A stretch of DNA of 64,000 nt from Paraburkholderia aspalathi. Its GTDB lineage: Bacteria > Pseudomonadota > Gammaproteobacteria > Burkholderiales > Burkholderiaceae. Position numbers and translations under genes: made by a program. The notes beneath the pieces were generated by a model. That model had not been told where the DNA came from and ran no database searches. It saw nothing but the letters and a program-made list of their open reading frames with translations. Shown here one piece after another: positions 25,680 to 34,057 of this stretch. Where the stretch lies: contig NZ_FPBH01000034.1 in assembly GCF_900116445.1 (NCBI RefSeq), positions 1 through 64,000 on the forward strand, given 5' to 3'. Position 1 is the first letter of the stretch; every line of letters begins with the position of its first letter.

Positions 25680-26768
25680 TTAGAACTTCGCGCGAAGGCC
25701 CACGCCGTACGTGTCGCCGCTCGACTGGCTGCTGATCTTGTCGTACATGTAAGCCGCGTAGATGTCCGTGCGCTTGGACAGCGGATAGTCGTAGCCGACT
25801 GAAGCCGTTTGACGGGTCTGGTTGAAGCCGCCGCCATCACGCGAATAGGCGTACGACGCCATCACCGAGCCCGGGCCGGCCGGGACCGTCACGCCGCCCT
25901 GCCCCGTATTCACGTGCCAGCTCGAAACGGTCTGCTGGTTATACGTGTACATGTACTGGCCATAGAACTTCACGAATTTCAGATCGTACGACGCGCCGAC
26001 TTGCGCGACGCTCTGGCTCTTCAGGCCCGGAACGCCCGACGTACTGAAGCTGCCGAGGTCGCCCGGCACGCTGTTGAAGTTCACGTACTGGTAGACCGCG
26101 GTCGCCGCAAACGGGCCGTGGAAATACAGCACCTGGCCGCTCCACTTCTTCGAGCCGTTCTCGCCGGCCGTGTTGCCGAGCGCGTACATCGCCGTCGCGG
26201 ACAGGCCGTTGAAGTTCGGCGACGAGTACGACACCGCGTTACTCCAGCCCGAATCGCCCGTCACGCCCATATCGGTCGAGTAGGTCGGGAATGTGCCGAG
26301 ACCGAGATAGGTGTGCCATACCATCGGCGAGAACTGGTACGAGTCGACGAACGGGTTGAACAGAATCGTCGACACGAACAGCGGCGTGGTCAGACGGCCT
26401 GCTGTCACCGTCCCGTACGGCGACTCGATACCGACGTACGCGTTACGCGAGAACATCGTGTCGCCCGTGAAGCGGCCGTACTGGCCGTTCTGCGCGAGGA
26501 AGAAGCCTTCAATCGTGAAGATCGCCTTGTAGCCGTTGCCCAGATCCTCAGCCCCCTTCAAGCCCCAGTACGACGTCGACATACCGCCGCCGGAAACCTC
26601 AGCAGCCGACTTGCCGCCCGGGAATTTCTGCGCGCCAACCCATTCGTCGACCTGACCGTAGAGTTGTACGCTCGATTGCGCAAAAGCAGACGATGCACTG
26701 GCCAGCAGGGCGGCACACGCGGTTACCTTGAGGGTGGTCTTCAGCGCACTGCTGATGCTTGTTTTCAT
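25680..26768 (-). CDS. Gram-negative general porin (OmpC/Omp32 type)
   Basis: 362-residue trimeric outer-membrane porin of the beta-proteobacterial type. The signal peptide is MKTSISSALK to AFA (30 residues). The first beta strand is SSVQLYGQVDEW, and repeated aromatic beta-hairpins follow, including YWGLKGAEDLGNGYKAIF. The chain ends in the terminal phenylalanine (VGLRAKF) read by the BAM machine. The start is 26768, with AGGAGAA just upstream; the longer open frame has no support. It mediates diffusion of small solutes and is often a major surface antigen. Two long plus-strand frames overlapping it are shadows. Confidence 0.93.
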   Translation of the reverse strand: MKTSISSALKTTLKVTACAALLASASSAFAQSSVQLYGQVDEWVGAQKFPGGKSAAEVSGGGMSTSYWGLKGAEDLGNGYKAIFTIEGFFLAQNGQYGRFTGDTMFSRNAYVGIESPYGTVTAGRLTTPLFVSTILFNPFVDSYQFSPMVWHTYLGLGTFPTYSTDMGVTGDSGWSNAVSYSSPNFNGLSATAMYALGNTAGENGSKKWSGQVLYFHGPFAATAVYQYVNFNSVPGDLGSFSTSGVPGLKSQSVAQVGASYDLKFVKFYGQYMYTYNQQTVSSWHVNTGQGGVTVPAGPGSVMASYAYSRDGGGFNQTRQTASVGYDYPLSKRTDIYAAYMYDKISSQSSGDTYGVGLRAKF

Positions 26769-27331
26769 GGGTTCTCCTGTCTTTGTCAAAAAGGTAAGGC
26801 TGTGCGAAAGGGGGAGCTCGCGCGAATGATTGTTGTTGTCCGTTCGATCATCGAGCCAATCTGGGCGGGACCATCTTTGCGGACCATTTTTATGGACAAA
26901 AATATCGTGGGTTATTGCGGGTATAGCGATCTGATTAGTTTTGTCACTTATCGGCCTGATAAAGCAGAGGCCTTGTACGTCCTCACTGCATCGCCGCGGA
27001 CTTCGCGGTCCGGCGCAAAGCGTTACTGACATTGCGCCCGACTGGGTGATAACGGTTCAGATGACAGGCGGATGACGCGCCGCGGCGAAAACGACCAAAT
27101 TTGACGACGGGAGAGGGTTTGCTGCCGAATGTTTTCAAAAAAGTGTGGCGTCGAAACGTCACATTGACAGGGGCTTTTTGGACAGCAGCGACGCGCAATA
27201 CCGCAGCAATCGATTTGAAAGCCGGCAAAGCGGATTTGACGAAGCGTGGGAGAGGAGTTCGGTGAAACGAGCGGTAAGGCGAGGAGCGATGTCAGACCGC
27301 GTTGGGCGGGAGCAAGACTCCCGTACTGCCG
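26769..27331. other. porin promoter region and neighbouring terminator
   Basis: Non-coding. The right part holds the terminator of the secreted-protein gene (27136-27162). The AT-richer middle (about 26870-26960) probably contains the porin promoter and a long leader. No reliable -35/-10 pair was fixed, and no small ORF with a ribosome binding site is evident. Confidence 0.5.
27136..27162 (-). terminator. terminator after the secreted Gly/Asn-rich protein gene
   Basis: On the minus strand, arms GTGACGT and ACGCCAC (one G-U pair) with a TTCG tetraloop are followed by ACTTTTTTG. It lies about 170 bp beyond the stop at 27332. Confidence 0.65.
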
Positions 27332-27985
27332 TTAGTTACGGTAAGGCGAACCTTCCTGCTGACGCGGGTCGTCCCCCGGGCGCTGCATTGCACGCGAGGC
27401 GCCGCGCTCTTCGTTGTAGCGGGCGACATCGGCGCGAATCGAACCGGTGCGAACCGGCGCGTTGGGCGGCGGACGCGGTACCGCGCGCGATTCGGCGCTG
27501 ACAGGCGTGATAGCGCCAGCGTACTGCATGCCGCCGCGGCCGTCGTTTGGATATCCGGCCGGCCCAGCAGCGCGACGCATGCCTGGGTTGTAAGCGCCAA
27601 AGCCGTTGGCGTAGCCGCCGGTAGCGAAGTTCGCGCCGCCACGGGGCAAGCGCGCGTTGTTGTCGGCGACGTTGTTGCGAGCTGGTCTTGTATTGGCGGC
27701 GCCGTAGTAATAGCCGTTGTTGCGCGCATCGCCACGCATTGCGTGGCCCGCGGGAGCATGCGAATAACCGCCACCACCACCGTGCGGTACGCCCGGCACT
27801 TTTGCATAGGCGAACGAGCACAGCGCAGCGATAACCGCGCCCAACGCCCAGTGCTTCGTTCTCGACAACCCGTCCACCAAGTGACTCACATGCCCGAAGA
27901 CCTGCCTGAAGCCCACCGTTCGAGCTGCGATGGACTTGTTCTGGGACCGGCGCGAGCGCTGCGTATCTTTCGCGGCGCGGGGCAT
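27332..27985 (-). CDS. secreted Gly/Asn/Arg-rich protein of unknown function
   Basis: 217-residue protein if started at 27985; the frame opens slightly earlier (28039) and no start has a strong ribosome binding site. An unusually long basic N-terminus (RAAKDTQRSRRSQ...) precedes one hydrophobic segment (HWALGAVIAALCSFAYA, about residues 45-61) that looks like a signal or anchor. The rest is low-complexity, rich in Gly, Asn, Ala, Arg and Tyr (GGGGGYSHAPAG, NNGYYYGAANTRPARNN). A short conserved-looking end (SIRADVARYNEERG) closes it. No domain is recognised. Probably periplasmic or surface exposed. Confidence 0.6.
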   Translation of the reverse strand: MPRAAKDTQRSRRSQNKSIAARTVGFRQVFGHVSHLVDGLSRTKHWALGAVIAALCSFAYAKVPGVPHGGGGGYSHAPAGHAMRGDARNNGYYYGAANTRPARNNVADNNARLPRGGANFATGGYANGFGAYNPGMRRAAGPAGYPNDGRGGMQYAGAITPVSAESRAVPRPPPNAPVRTGSIRADVARYNEERGASRAMQRPGDDPRQQEGSPYRN

Positions 27986-28435
27986 CCCGATGGCCTTTGA
28001 GCAGTAATTTATGGGTCCCGGCAAAGGGTGTCGAGCCAAAAAGTGTTAGGCCCGGACCGCTGTTGTAACACCTTGTTACTGCGACGTTTTTCTGCGACAG
28101 AGCCCTTGCGCGAAAGCCTTGAAACAGCTTGGTTGAGCGGCTTTTGCGAGATTAGTTGAAGGCGCTTGCGTATGACAAATCCAGGCCGGTTTTTTCGCTG
28201 GATTGTCAAAACGGCAGTGGACCAAACAGATACGGTCGCCAATACTGGAACTGCCTGTGGGGCGCCACGTGAGATCGTCATGGCAGCGAATCTGATGCGT
28301 GATGCTCATTAATCGATTCGGCAAATGAATTTGCGTATTTAATCAATTTTCGACAACAATAGGCGTTTTCCATAGCCTGAGTCGGGCGCCTTCGTGCGCG
28401 CCCTGCTTTCCGCATCACCGAATCGAGATTCCGCC
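27986..28435. other. divergent intergenic region
   Basis: Non-coding stretch between the secreted-protein gene and the yfeH-like gene. Promoters for both directions are expected here. Near 28300-28375 the DNA becomes AT-rich, as in a promoter for the plus-strand gene. No hairpin or operator stood out. Confidence 0.4.
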
Positions 28436-29464
28436 ATGGCTCGCCCGAAACTGCTTCCCGACAATTTCACCTTGTGCCTCGTAGGCACCGTGATCCTTGC
28501 CAGCTTCCTGCCGGTTCATGGGCAGGCCGCCGTCGGGTTCAACTGGGTGACGAACGTTGCGGTCGGCCTGCTGTTTTTCCTGCACGGCGCCAAGCTCTCA
28601 CGCGAAGCGATCGTGGCCGGCGCGACGCACTGGCGTTTGCATCTGGTAGTGCTGCTCAGCACGTTCGCGCTGTTTCCGCTGCTCGGCCTCGCGCTTAAGC
28701 CGCTCCTTTCGCCACTTGTCACGCCGGCGCTCTATGCGGGGGTCCTCTTCCTCTGCACGCTGCCGTCGACGGTTCAATCGTCGATCGCGTTCACCTCCAT
28801 TGCCAAAGGCAACGTGCCGGCCGCCGTATGCAGCGCGTCGGCCTCGAGCCTCTTGGGCATCTTCATCACCCCCGCGCTCGTCAGCCTCGTCGTCACCAAT
28901 CAGGCGGCGAGCGGCGGCGCCTCGCCGTGGCATACGGTGGGCAACATCGTTTTGCAACTGCTGGTGCCGTTCGTGGCCGGGCAGTTGCTGCGCCCGCTGA
29001 TCGGCAAATGGATCGAGCGTAATCGCGGCGTGCTGAAGTTCGTCGACCAGGGCTCGATCCTGCTGGTGGTGTACGGCGCGTTCAGCGAGGCCGTTGACGA
29101 AGGCCTGTGGCACCAGATCCCGCTGTCCGCGCTTGGCGGCCTGCTGTTGATCAGCATTGTGCTGCTCGCGCTCGCGCTGGCCGTGACGATCCTGGTCAGC
29201 AAGCGGCTCGGCTTCAACCGCGCCGACCAGATCACGATCATCTTCTGCGGTTCGAAGAAAAGCCTCGCCGCCGGCGTGCCGATGGCCAAGGTAATTTTCG
29301 CCTCGCATGCGGTGGGCGCCGTGGTCTTGCCGCTGATGCTGTTCCACCAGATCCAGCTGATGGTCTGCGCCGCGCTCGCGCAGCGCTGGGGGGCTCGCGA
29401 TACCAGCGGCGAAACCCGCGTGGCTTCGCGCGAGCGGCCCGCCGCCGCTGTCGCGCGCCGTTGA
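28436..29464 (+). CDS. bile acid:sodium symporter family (YfeH-like) transporter
   Basis: 342-residue inner-membrane protein with nine to ten hydrophobic segments. The PF13593/SBF-like signatures FLHGAKLSREAI, CTLPSTVQSSIAFTSIAKGN (the crossover region) and FCGSKKSLAAGVPMAKVIF are present, as in E. coli YfeH. It probably imports an organic anion with sodium; the substrate is unknown. The start is the ATG at 28436; an earlier in-frame Met at 28394 is possible. A terminator follows closely. Confidence 0.88.
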   Translation: MARPKLLPDNFTLCLVGTVILASFLPVHGQAAVGFNWVTNVAVGLLFFLHGAKLSREAIVAGATHWRLHLVVLLSTFALFPLLGLALKPLLSPLVTPALYAGVLFLCTLPSTVQSSIAFTSIAKGNVPAAVCSASASSLLGIFITPALVSLVVTNQAASGGASPWHTVGNIVLQLLVPFVAGQLLRPLIGKWIERNRGVLKFVDQGSILLVVYGAFSEAVDEGLWHQIPLSALGGLLLISIVLLALALAVTILVSKRLGFNRADQITIIFCGSKKSLAAGVPMAKVIFASHAVGAVVLPLMLFHQIQLMVCAALAQRWGARDTSGETRVASRERPAAAVARR

Positions 29465-29522
29465 ATACGCGCGCAATGCAAACAGGACATTCATAAGCGC
29501 CCTCCCTGAGCGTTATTTGAAG

Positions 29523-29546
29523 AAAGCCGCCTCGTGCGGCTTTTTT
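29523..29546 (+). terminator. Rho-independent terminator after the yfeH-like gene
   Basis: A 5-bp GC stem (GCCGC / GCGGC) extended by A-T pairs with a CTCGT loop is followed by six T residues. It ends the symporter transcript. Confidence 0.8.
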
Positions 29547-29683
29547 GTTATTTCACGCTCAAACGCCTTTGCTGTCGCCTCAGCCGGATGGCATAGGCAA
29601 AGTCCTGGCCGTGGCAACACCCGCCGGCAGCGTGCCCGAGCCGCGACGCACCACCCCGGTGCAACGCTTCACTAAAACTTCAC

Positions 29684-29710
29684 TTAACTCCTGGCTGGAT
29701 GAGTCGATAA
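29684..29710 (+). promoter_or_regulatory. candidate sigma-28 (FliA) promoter for the EAL-GGDEF gene
   Basis: GTCGATAA (29703-29710) matches seven of eight positions of the FliA -10 consensus GCCGATAA. At the 15-base spacing the -35 is only TTAA (consensus TAAA). The start codon lies 31 bp downstream. Confidence 0.4.
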
Positions 29711-29740
29711 GACGAAGGTCGATCGCTACGCCTAACTGCC

Positions 29741-31594
29741 ATGCAACCTCGTTCGCCCTCCCGATCCGCTACGCCGCGCATCGAGGAGTTGATCGCCCGG
29801 CGTGACTTGTCCGCCGTATTCCAGCCGATCATCGATTTCGACGACGGTGCGATCCTCGGCTACGAAGGTCTGATCCGCGGCCCCGCCGGCACACCGCTCG
29901 AAACGCCGTTCGCCCTGTTTTCGCAAGCGCTCGCCGAGGGCTGCGCGCTTGAACTCGAGCAGGCCGCCGCGCGCACCTGCATCAACGCGTTCGCGAAGCT
30001 CGATTTCGACGGCAAGCTGTTTCTCAATTTCAGCGCGGGCGCGATCCTTCAGTTGGCCGACGCGCAAGAGGACACACTCGCGCTGCTGCGTCATCGCGGC
30101 GTCGATCCGCAACGGATCGTGATCGAGCTGACCGAGCAAAGCACGATTCTGGATGTCGCCAGTTTCCTGCCGGTGATTTCGACGTTGCGCGCGGCCGGCG
30201 CGCAGTTCGCGCTCGACGATTACGGCACCGCGAACGCCAGCATGAATCTTTGGGTGCGCCTGCAACCGGACGTCGTGAAGATCGATCGCTTCTTCATCCA
30301 CGGCATCGCCAGCGACTCGCTAAAATTCGAAGCCGTGCGCGCGATGCAGCACTTCGCCAACGCAAGCGGCGCGCGGCTGGTGGCCGAAGGCATTGAAGAC
30401 GAAGCGGATCTGATCGTGGTGCGCGACATGGGGATCGGCTGCGGGCAGGGGTTTTTCTTCGGCCGGCCGCATGCCCAGCCGGCCAGCAGCGTCACCGACG
30501 ACGCCCGCGACGCACTACGCGCCGGTCACATCGCCGTATTTCCGGAAACCACGCGCACAGCAAGCAGCGCGTCACCGTCGGGCGGCATGGCATCGGCGAA
30601 GATGATGGTGCATGCGCCCGCGCTGCCGCGTCACGCGACCAACAACGACGTGCTCGAACTGTTCAACCGCCTCCCCGATCTGCATGCGGTAGCGGTGGTC
30701 GAAAACGACGAGCCGGTTGCACTCATCAACCGCCGCAGCTTCATGGACCGCTACGCGCTGCCTTATCACCGCGAGCTGTTCGGCAAGCGGCCGTGCCTGC
30801 AGTTTGCAAACGCGTCGCCGGTGATCATCGAGCAATCGATGACCGTCGAACAGATGGCCAAGCTTCTCGCCAGCGACGACCAGCGCTATCTCGCCGACGG
30901 CTTCGTCATCACCGACAACCACGGCAAGTACGCCGGTCTCGGCACCGGCGAGAAGCTGGTGCGCGCGGTGACCGAAGTGCGCATCGAAGCCGCGCGCTAC
31001 GCGAACCCACTGACCTTCCTGCCGGGCAACATCCCGATCAGCTCGCACATCGCCCGCCTGTTGGGTCACGACGCGGGCTTCTACGCGTGCTATGTCGACC
31101 TGAACCACTTCAAGCCCTTCAACGACCAGTACGGCTACTGGCAAGGCGACGAAGTGCTGAAATTCGCCGCCGCCGTCCTCGCCGACGTCTGCGACCCGAC
31201 CCGCGATTTCCTGGGTCACGTCGGCGGCGACGATTTCCTGATCCTGTTCCAGAGCGAGGACTGGCGGGAACGTGTACTGCGCGCGATTCACCTGTTCAAC
31301 GAAGGCGCGCAGCGCTTCTACGCGCCCACGGACCGGCTGGCCGGCGGCATCCACGGTGAAGACCGGCGCGGCAATCCGACCTTCTTCGGCTTCGTGACGA
31401 TGGCGATCGGCTGTGTGCGCGTCGAGTCGGACGGCGGGCCGTCGTTTTACAGCAGTGAGGAAATTGCCTCCGTCGCAGCGCTGGCGAAGCGGCGCGCGAA
31501 GCACGAGACAAGCGGCTTCGTGTTGATCGATGCGGATGAGAGCGTGGCGCTGTTACGAGGGCAAGCCGACATGGCGGCGCTGCCCGTCGACTGA
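29741..31594 (+). CDS. EAL-CBS-GGDEF cyclic-di-GMP signalling protein
   Basis: 617-residue cytoplasmic protein with no membrane segment. An N-terminal EAL domain (about 15-245) keeps its catalytic set: EGL variant at 42-44, ELTEQS, LDDYG, VKIDRFF and VAEGIED. A pair of CBS-like repeats (about 280-410) follows, then a GGDEF domain with GGDDF near residue 494, i.e. Asp in place of the usual Glu. The EAL half probably hydrolyses c-di-GMP, and the GGDEF half may be a GTP-sensing regulator rather than a cyclase. No clear Shine-Dalgarno precedes the ATG. Monocistronic. Confidence 0.88.
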   Translation: MQPRSPSRSATPRIEELIARRDLSAVFQPIIDFDDGAILGYEGLIRGPAGTPLETPFALFSQALAEGCALELEQAAARTCINAFAKLDFDGKLFLNFSAGAILQLADAQEDTLALLRHRGVDPQRIVIELTEQSTILDVASFLPVISTLRAAGAQFALDDYGTANASMNLWVRLQPDVVKIDRFFIHGIASDSLKFEAVRAMQHFANASGARLVAEGIEDEADLIVVRDMGIGCGQGFFFGRPHAQPASSVTDDARDALRAGHIAVFPETTRTASSASPSGGMASAKMMVHAPALPRHATNNDVLELFNRLPDLHAVAVVENDEPVALINRRSFMDRYALPYHRELFGKRPCLQFANASPVIIEQSMTVEQMAKLLASDDQRYLADGFVITDNHGKYAGLGTGEKLVRAVTEVRIEAARYANPLTFLPGNIPISSHIARLLGHDAGFYACYVDLNHFKPFNDQYGYWQGDEVLKFAAAVLADVCDPTRDFLGHVGGDDFLILFQSEDWRERVLRAIHLFNEGAQRFYAPTDRLAGGIHGEDRRGNPTFFGFVTMAIGCVRVESDGGPSFYSSEEIASVAALAKRRAKHETSGFVLIDADESVALLRGQADMAALPVD

Positions 31595-31627
31595 GTACGC
31601 CGGCGCGCCGAGGGCAGCGTCCACGCC

Positions 31628-31652
31628 TTGTTTAGTTTATTTTACTAAACAA
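31628..31652. promoter_or_regulatory. LacI-type operator, site 1
   Basis: A perfect inverted repeat with 9-bp arms (TTGTTTAGT and ACTAAACAA) and a 7-base spacer lies 143 bp upstream of the LacI-family gene. AT-rich and very symmetrical, it is well suited as the regulator's own operator. Confidence 0.6.
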
Positions 31653-31717
31653 CATAAATCAGGCCAGCAGTGCTTCCTACGGGTATTTCCGGGTACGGAT
31701 CACACGTTTCCAAGGCT

Positions 31718-31742
31718 GTTTTAGCGACGTTTTACTATACAA
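31718..31742. promoter_or_regulatory. LacI-type operator, site 2
   Basis: A 25-bp sequence sharing the right half of site 1 (TTTTACTATACAA versus TTTTACTAAACAA) and a diverged left half (GTTTTAG). It is 90 bp downstream of site 1, which would allow looping, and 52 bp upstream of the LacI start codon. Confidence 0.5.
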
Positions 31743-31794
31743 TCGGCCGAACCCAAACACCGTGCGGCCGCCCCACTTGCGGCCGCTTCATTCG

Positions 31795-32781
31795 ATGGCC
31801 ACAACCATCCGCGACGTCGCCCGCGCGGCCAGCGTGTCGATCGGCACCGTCTCACGCGCGTTGAAGAACCAGCCCGGCCTTTCCGAGGCCACCCGCGAAC
31901 GCGTGGTCGAAGCGGCGCGGCAACTCGGCTATGACGCAGCCCAATTGCGTCCGCGCATCCGCCGCCTGACCTTTCTGTTGCACCGTCAGCACAACAACTT
32001 CGCTGTCAGCCCGTTCTTTTCGCACGTGCTGCACGGCGTGGAAGACGCGTGCCGCGAACGCGGCATCGTGCCTTCCGTGCTGACCGCCGGTCCGACCGAA
32101 GACGTAATCCAGCAGATGCGCCTGCATGCGCCGGACGCGGTAGCGATCGCCGGTTTCGTGGAGCCCGAGACGCTGACCACGCTGGTGGCGATGCAGCGCC
32201 CGCTCGTACTGATCGACCTGTGGGCACCGGGCCTGCGCTCGGTGAATCTCGACAACGCCGCGGGCGCCACGCTCGCCATGCGGCATCTGTTCGAACAGCA
32301 GCGCAAGCGCGTCGCCTTCATCGGCGGCTCACTTGCGCACTTCAGCATCGCCCAGCGCGCGCTCGGTTACCGGCGCGCGTTTTTCGAAGCAGGCCTGCTG
32401 TTCGACCCCTCGCTGGAACTCACGATCGACGCCGGCCTCGATCCCGACAGCGGCGCCGCGCGCGCGATGCACCGGTTGCTCGACGCGCCCGGCCCGCGAC
32501 CCGACGCCGTATTCGCCTACAACGACGCCGCCGCGCTCGCCGCGCTACGCGCGTGCCTCGCACGCGGCGTCCGTGTGCCCGAGGACATCGCGATCATCGG
32601 CTTCGACGACATTCCCGCCGCCGCTCATGCCACGCCGCCGCTGTCGACCATTTCGGTCGACAAGGAAGCGCTCGGCCGGCGCGGCGTCGAGTTGCTGCTT
32701 GAAGACACACCCGCTGAACTCGAAGTCCGCTTGCCCGTCCATCTCATTGCCCGTGCCAGTACTTTGGTAAAAACGCCATGA
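31795..32781 (+). CDS. LacI-family sugar-operon repressor
   Basis: 328-residue regulator. The helix-turn-helix and hinge (TTIRDVARAASVSIGTVSRALKNQPGLSEATRERVVEAARQLGYD, residues 2-46) lead into a periplasmic-binding-type effector domain with VAFIGGSLAHFS and IIGFDDIPAA. The start is the ATG at 31795; the upstream in-frame Met at 31762 precedes the conserved N-terminus without a family match. Its TGA overlaps the ATG of the epimerase gene, so regulator and enzymes are co-transcribed and probably autoregulated through the upstream operators. Confidence 0.9.
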   Translation: MATTIRDVARAASVSIGTVSRALKNQPGLSEATRERVVEAARQLGYDAAQLRPRIRRLTFLLHRQHNNFAVSPFFSHVLHGVEDACRERGIVPSVLTAGPTEDVIQQMRLHAPDAVAIAGFVEPETLTTLVAMQRPLVLIDLWAPGLRSVNLDNAAGATLAMRHLFEQQRKRVAFIGGSLAHFSIAQRALGYRRAFFEAGLLFDPSLELTIDAGLDPDSGAARAMHRLLDAPGPRPDAVFAYNDAAALAALRACLARGVRVPEDIAIIGFDDIPAAAHATPPLSTISVDKEALGRRGVELLLEDTPAELEVRLPVHLIARASTLVKTP

Positions 32782-34052
32782 CGCAATCCGATCCGCTTCA
32801 CCCCGCTAACGGCGCCGCCGCGGCGCCGCCCGTCGACAGCTTTCGCAGCCGCGACTTCCTGCTCTCTCATGTGCAGGACACGCTGAAGTTTTACGCGCCG
32901 AACGTGCTCGATCCGAGCGGCGGCTTCTTCCATTTCTTCCGCGACGACGGCTCGGTCTACGACAAGACCACGCGGCATCTGGTGAGCACGTGCCGCTACG
33001 TTTTCAACTACGCGATGGCGTATCGCCAGTTCGGCGACCCGCAGCATCTCGAGTACGCGCGCCACGGTTTGCGCTTCCTGCGCGACGCGCATTGGGACGC
33101 TGAGCACCAGGGCTACGACTGGGAACTCGAATGGCACGACGGCCGCAAACGCACACTCGACGCGACGCGTCACTGCTACGGCCTCGCGTTCGTGCTGCTC
33201 GCGTATTCGCATGCGGCGATGGCCGGTATCGAGGAAGCCAAACCGATGATCGGCGCGACCTTCGAGTTGATGGAACATCGCTTCTGGGACGCCGCCGCCG
33301 GCCTCTACGCCGACGAAGCGACGCCCGACTGGCGTGTCAGTTCGTACCGCGGTCAGAACGCGAACATGCACACCACCGAGGCACTGCTGACCGCCCACGA
33401 GGCAACCGGACACCTGGTCTATCTCGATCGCGCGGAACGGGTGGCGTCGAACATCACGCTGCGCCAGGCGAAGCTGTCGCAAGGTCTCGTGTGGGAGCAC
33501 TTTCACGCGGACTGGTCGGTCGACTGGCATTACAACGAGGAAGACAGTTCGAACATCTTCCGTCCGTGGGGTTTCCAGCCGGGACACCAGACCGAGTGGG
33601 CCAAGCTGCTGCTGATTCTGGAACGCTATCGCCCGTTGCCGTGGCTGCTGCCGCGCGCGATCGAACTATTCGACGCTGCGATGACGCATGCGTGGGACGA
33701 AGACCACGGCGGCCTCTACTACGGCTTCGGCCCCGATGGCACCGTGTGCGACCACGACAAGTATTTCTGGGTTCAGGCAGAGACGTTCGCCACCGCGGCG
33801 CTGCTTGCCAAGCGCACTGGCAACGAACGCTTCTGGGACTGGTACGACGAGATCTGGCGCTACAGCTGGGCGCATTTCGTCGATCACAAGTACGGCGCGT
33901 GGTACCGCATTCTCACATGCGACAACCGTAAATACAGCGACGAAAAGAGTCCCGCCGGCAAGACCGACTATCACACGATGGGCGCGTGCTACGAAGTGCT
34001 GGCGCACGCACTGCCTGACGGCGCGGCCGCTGCGTCCGAATCCGCGGAGTAA
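32778..34052 (+). CDS. AGE-family sugar epimerase/isomerase (mannose isomerase-like)
   Basis: 424-residue (alpha/alpha)6-barrel enzyme of the N-acylglucosamine 2-epimerase / YihS group. Supporting segments are HLVSTCRYVFNYAMAYRQFGD, YDWELEWHDGRKRTLDATRHCYGLAFVLLAYSHA, NANMHTTEALL and EDHGGLYYGFGPDG, with the conserved histidines of the barrel core. Coupled to the LacI gene (ATGA) and five bases before a PfkB kinase gene. With that kinase it could convert D-mannose to D-fructose and then to fructose-6-phosphate. The sugar is inferred from context. Confidence 0.85.
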   Translation: MTQSDPLHPANGAAAAPPVDSFRSRDFLLSHVQDTLKFYAPNVLDPSGGFFHFFRDDGSVYDKTTRHLVSTCRYVFNYAMAYRQFGDPQHLEYARHGLRFLRDAHWDAEHQGYDWELEWHDGRKRTLDATRHCYGLAFVLLAYSHAAMAGIEEAKPMIGATFELMEHRFWDAAAGLYADEATPDWRVSSYRGQNANMHTTEALLTAHEATGHLVYLDRAERVASNITLRQAKLSQGLVWEHFHADWSVDWHYNEEDSSNIFRPWGFQPGHQTEWAKLLLILERYRPLPWLLPRAIELFDAAMTHAWDEDHGGLYYGFGPDGTVCDHDKYFWVQAETFATAALLAKRTGNERFWDWYDEIWRYSWAHFVDHKYGAWYRILTCDNRKYSDEKSPAGKTDYHTMGACYEVLAHALPDGAAAASESAE

Positions 34053-34057
34053 GCAAA

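Noticed and set aside
26948..26955. Exact GCCGATAA (FliA -10) on the minus strand before the porin gene
   Set aside because: No TAAA at the required 15-base spacing, and porins are not normally flagellar-class genes; taken as chance.
25809..27029. 406-codon plus-strand open frame over the porin gene
   Set aside because: Antisense to a clear porin gene with signal peptide and C-terminal Phe; the product is Arg/Val-rich shadow.
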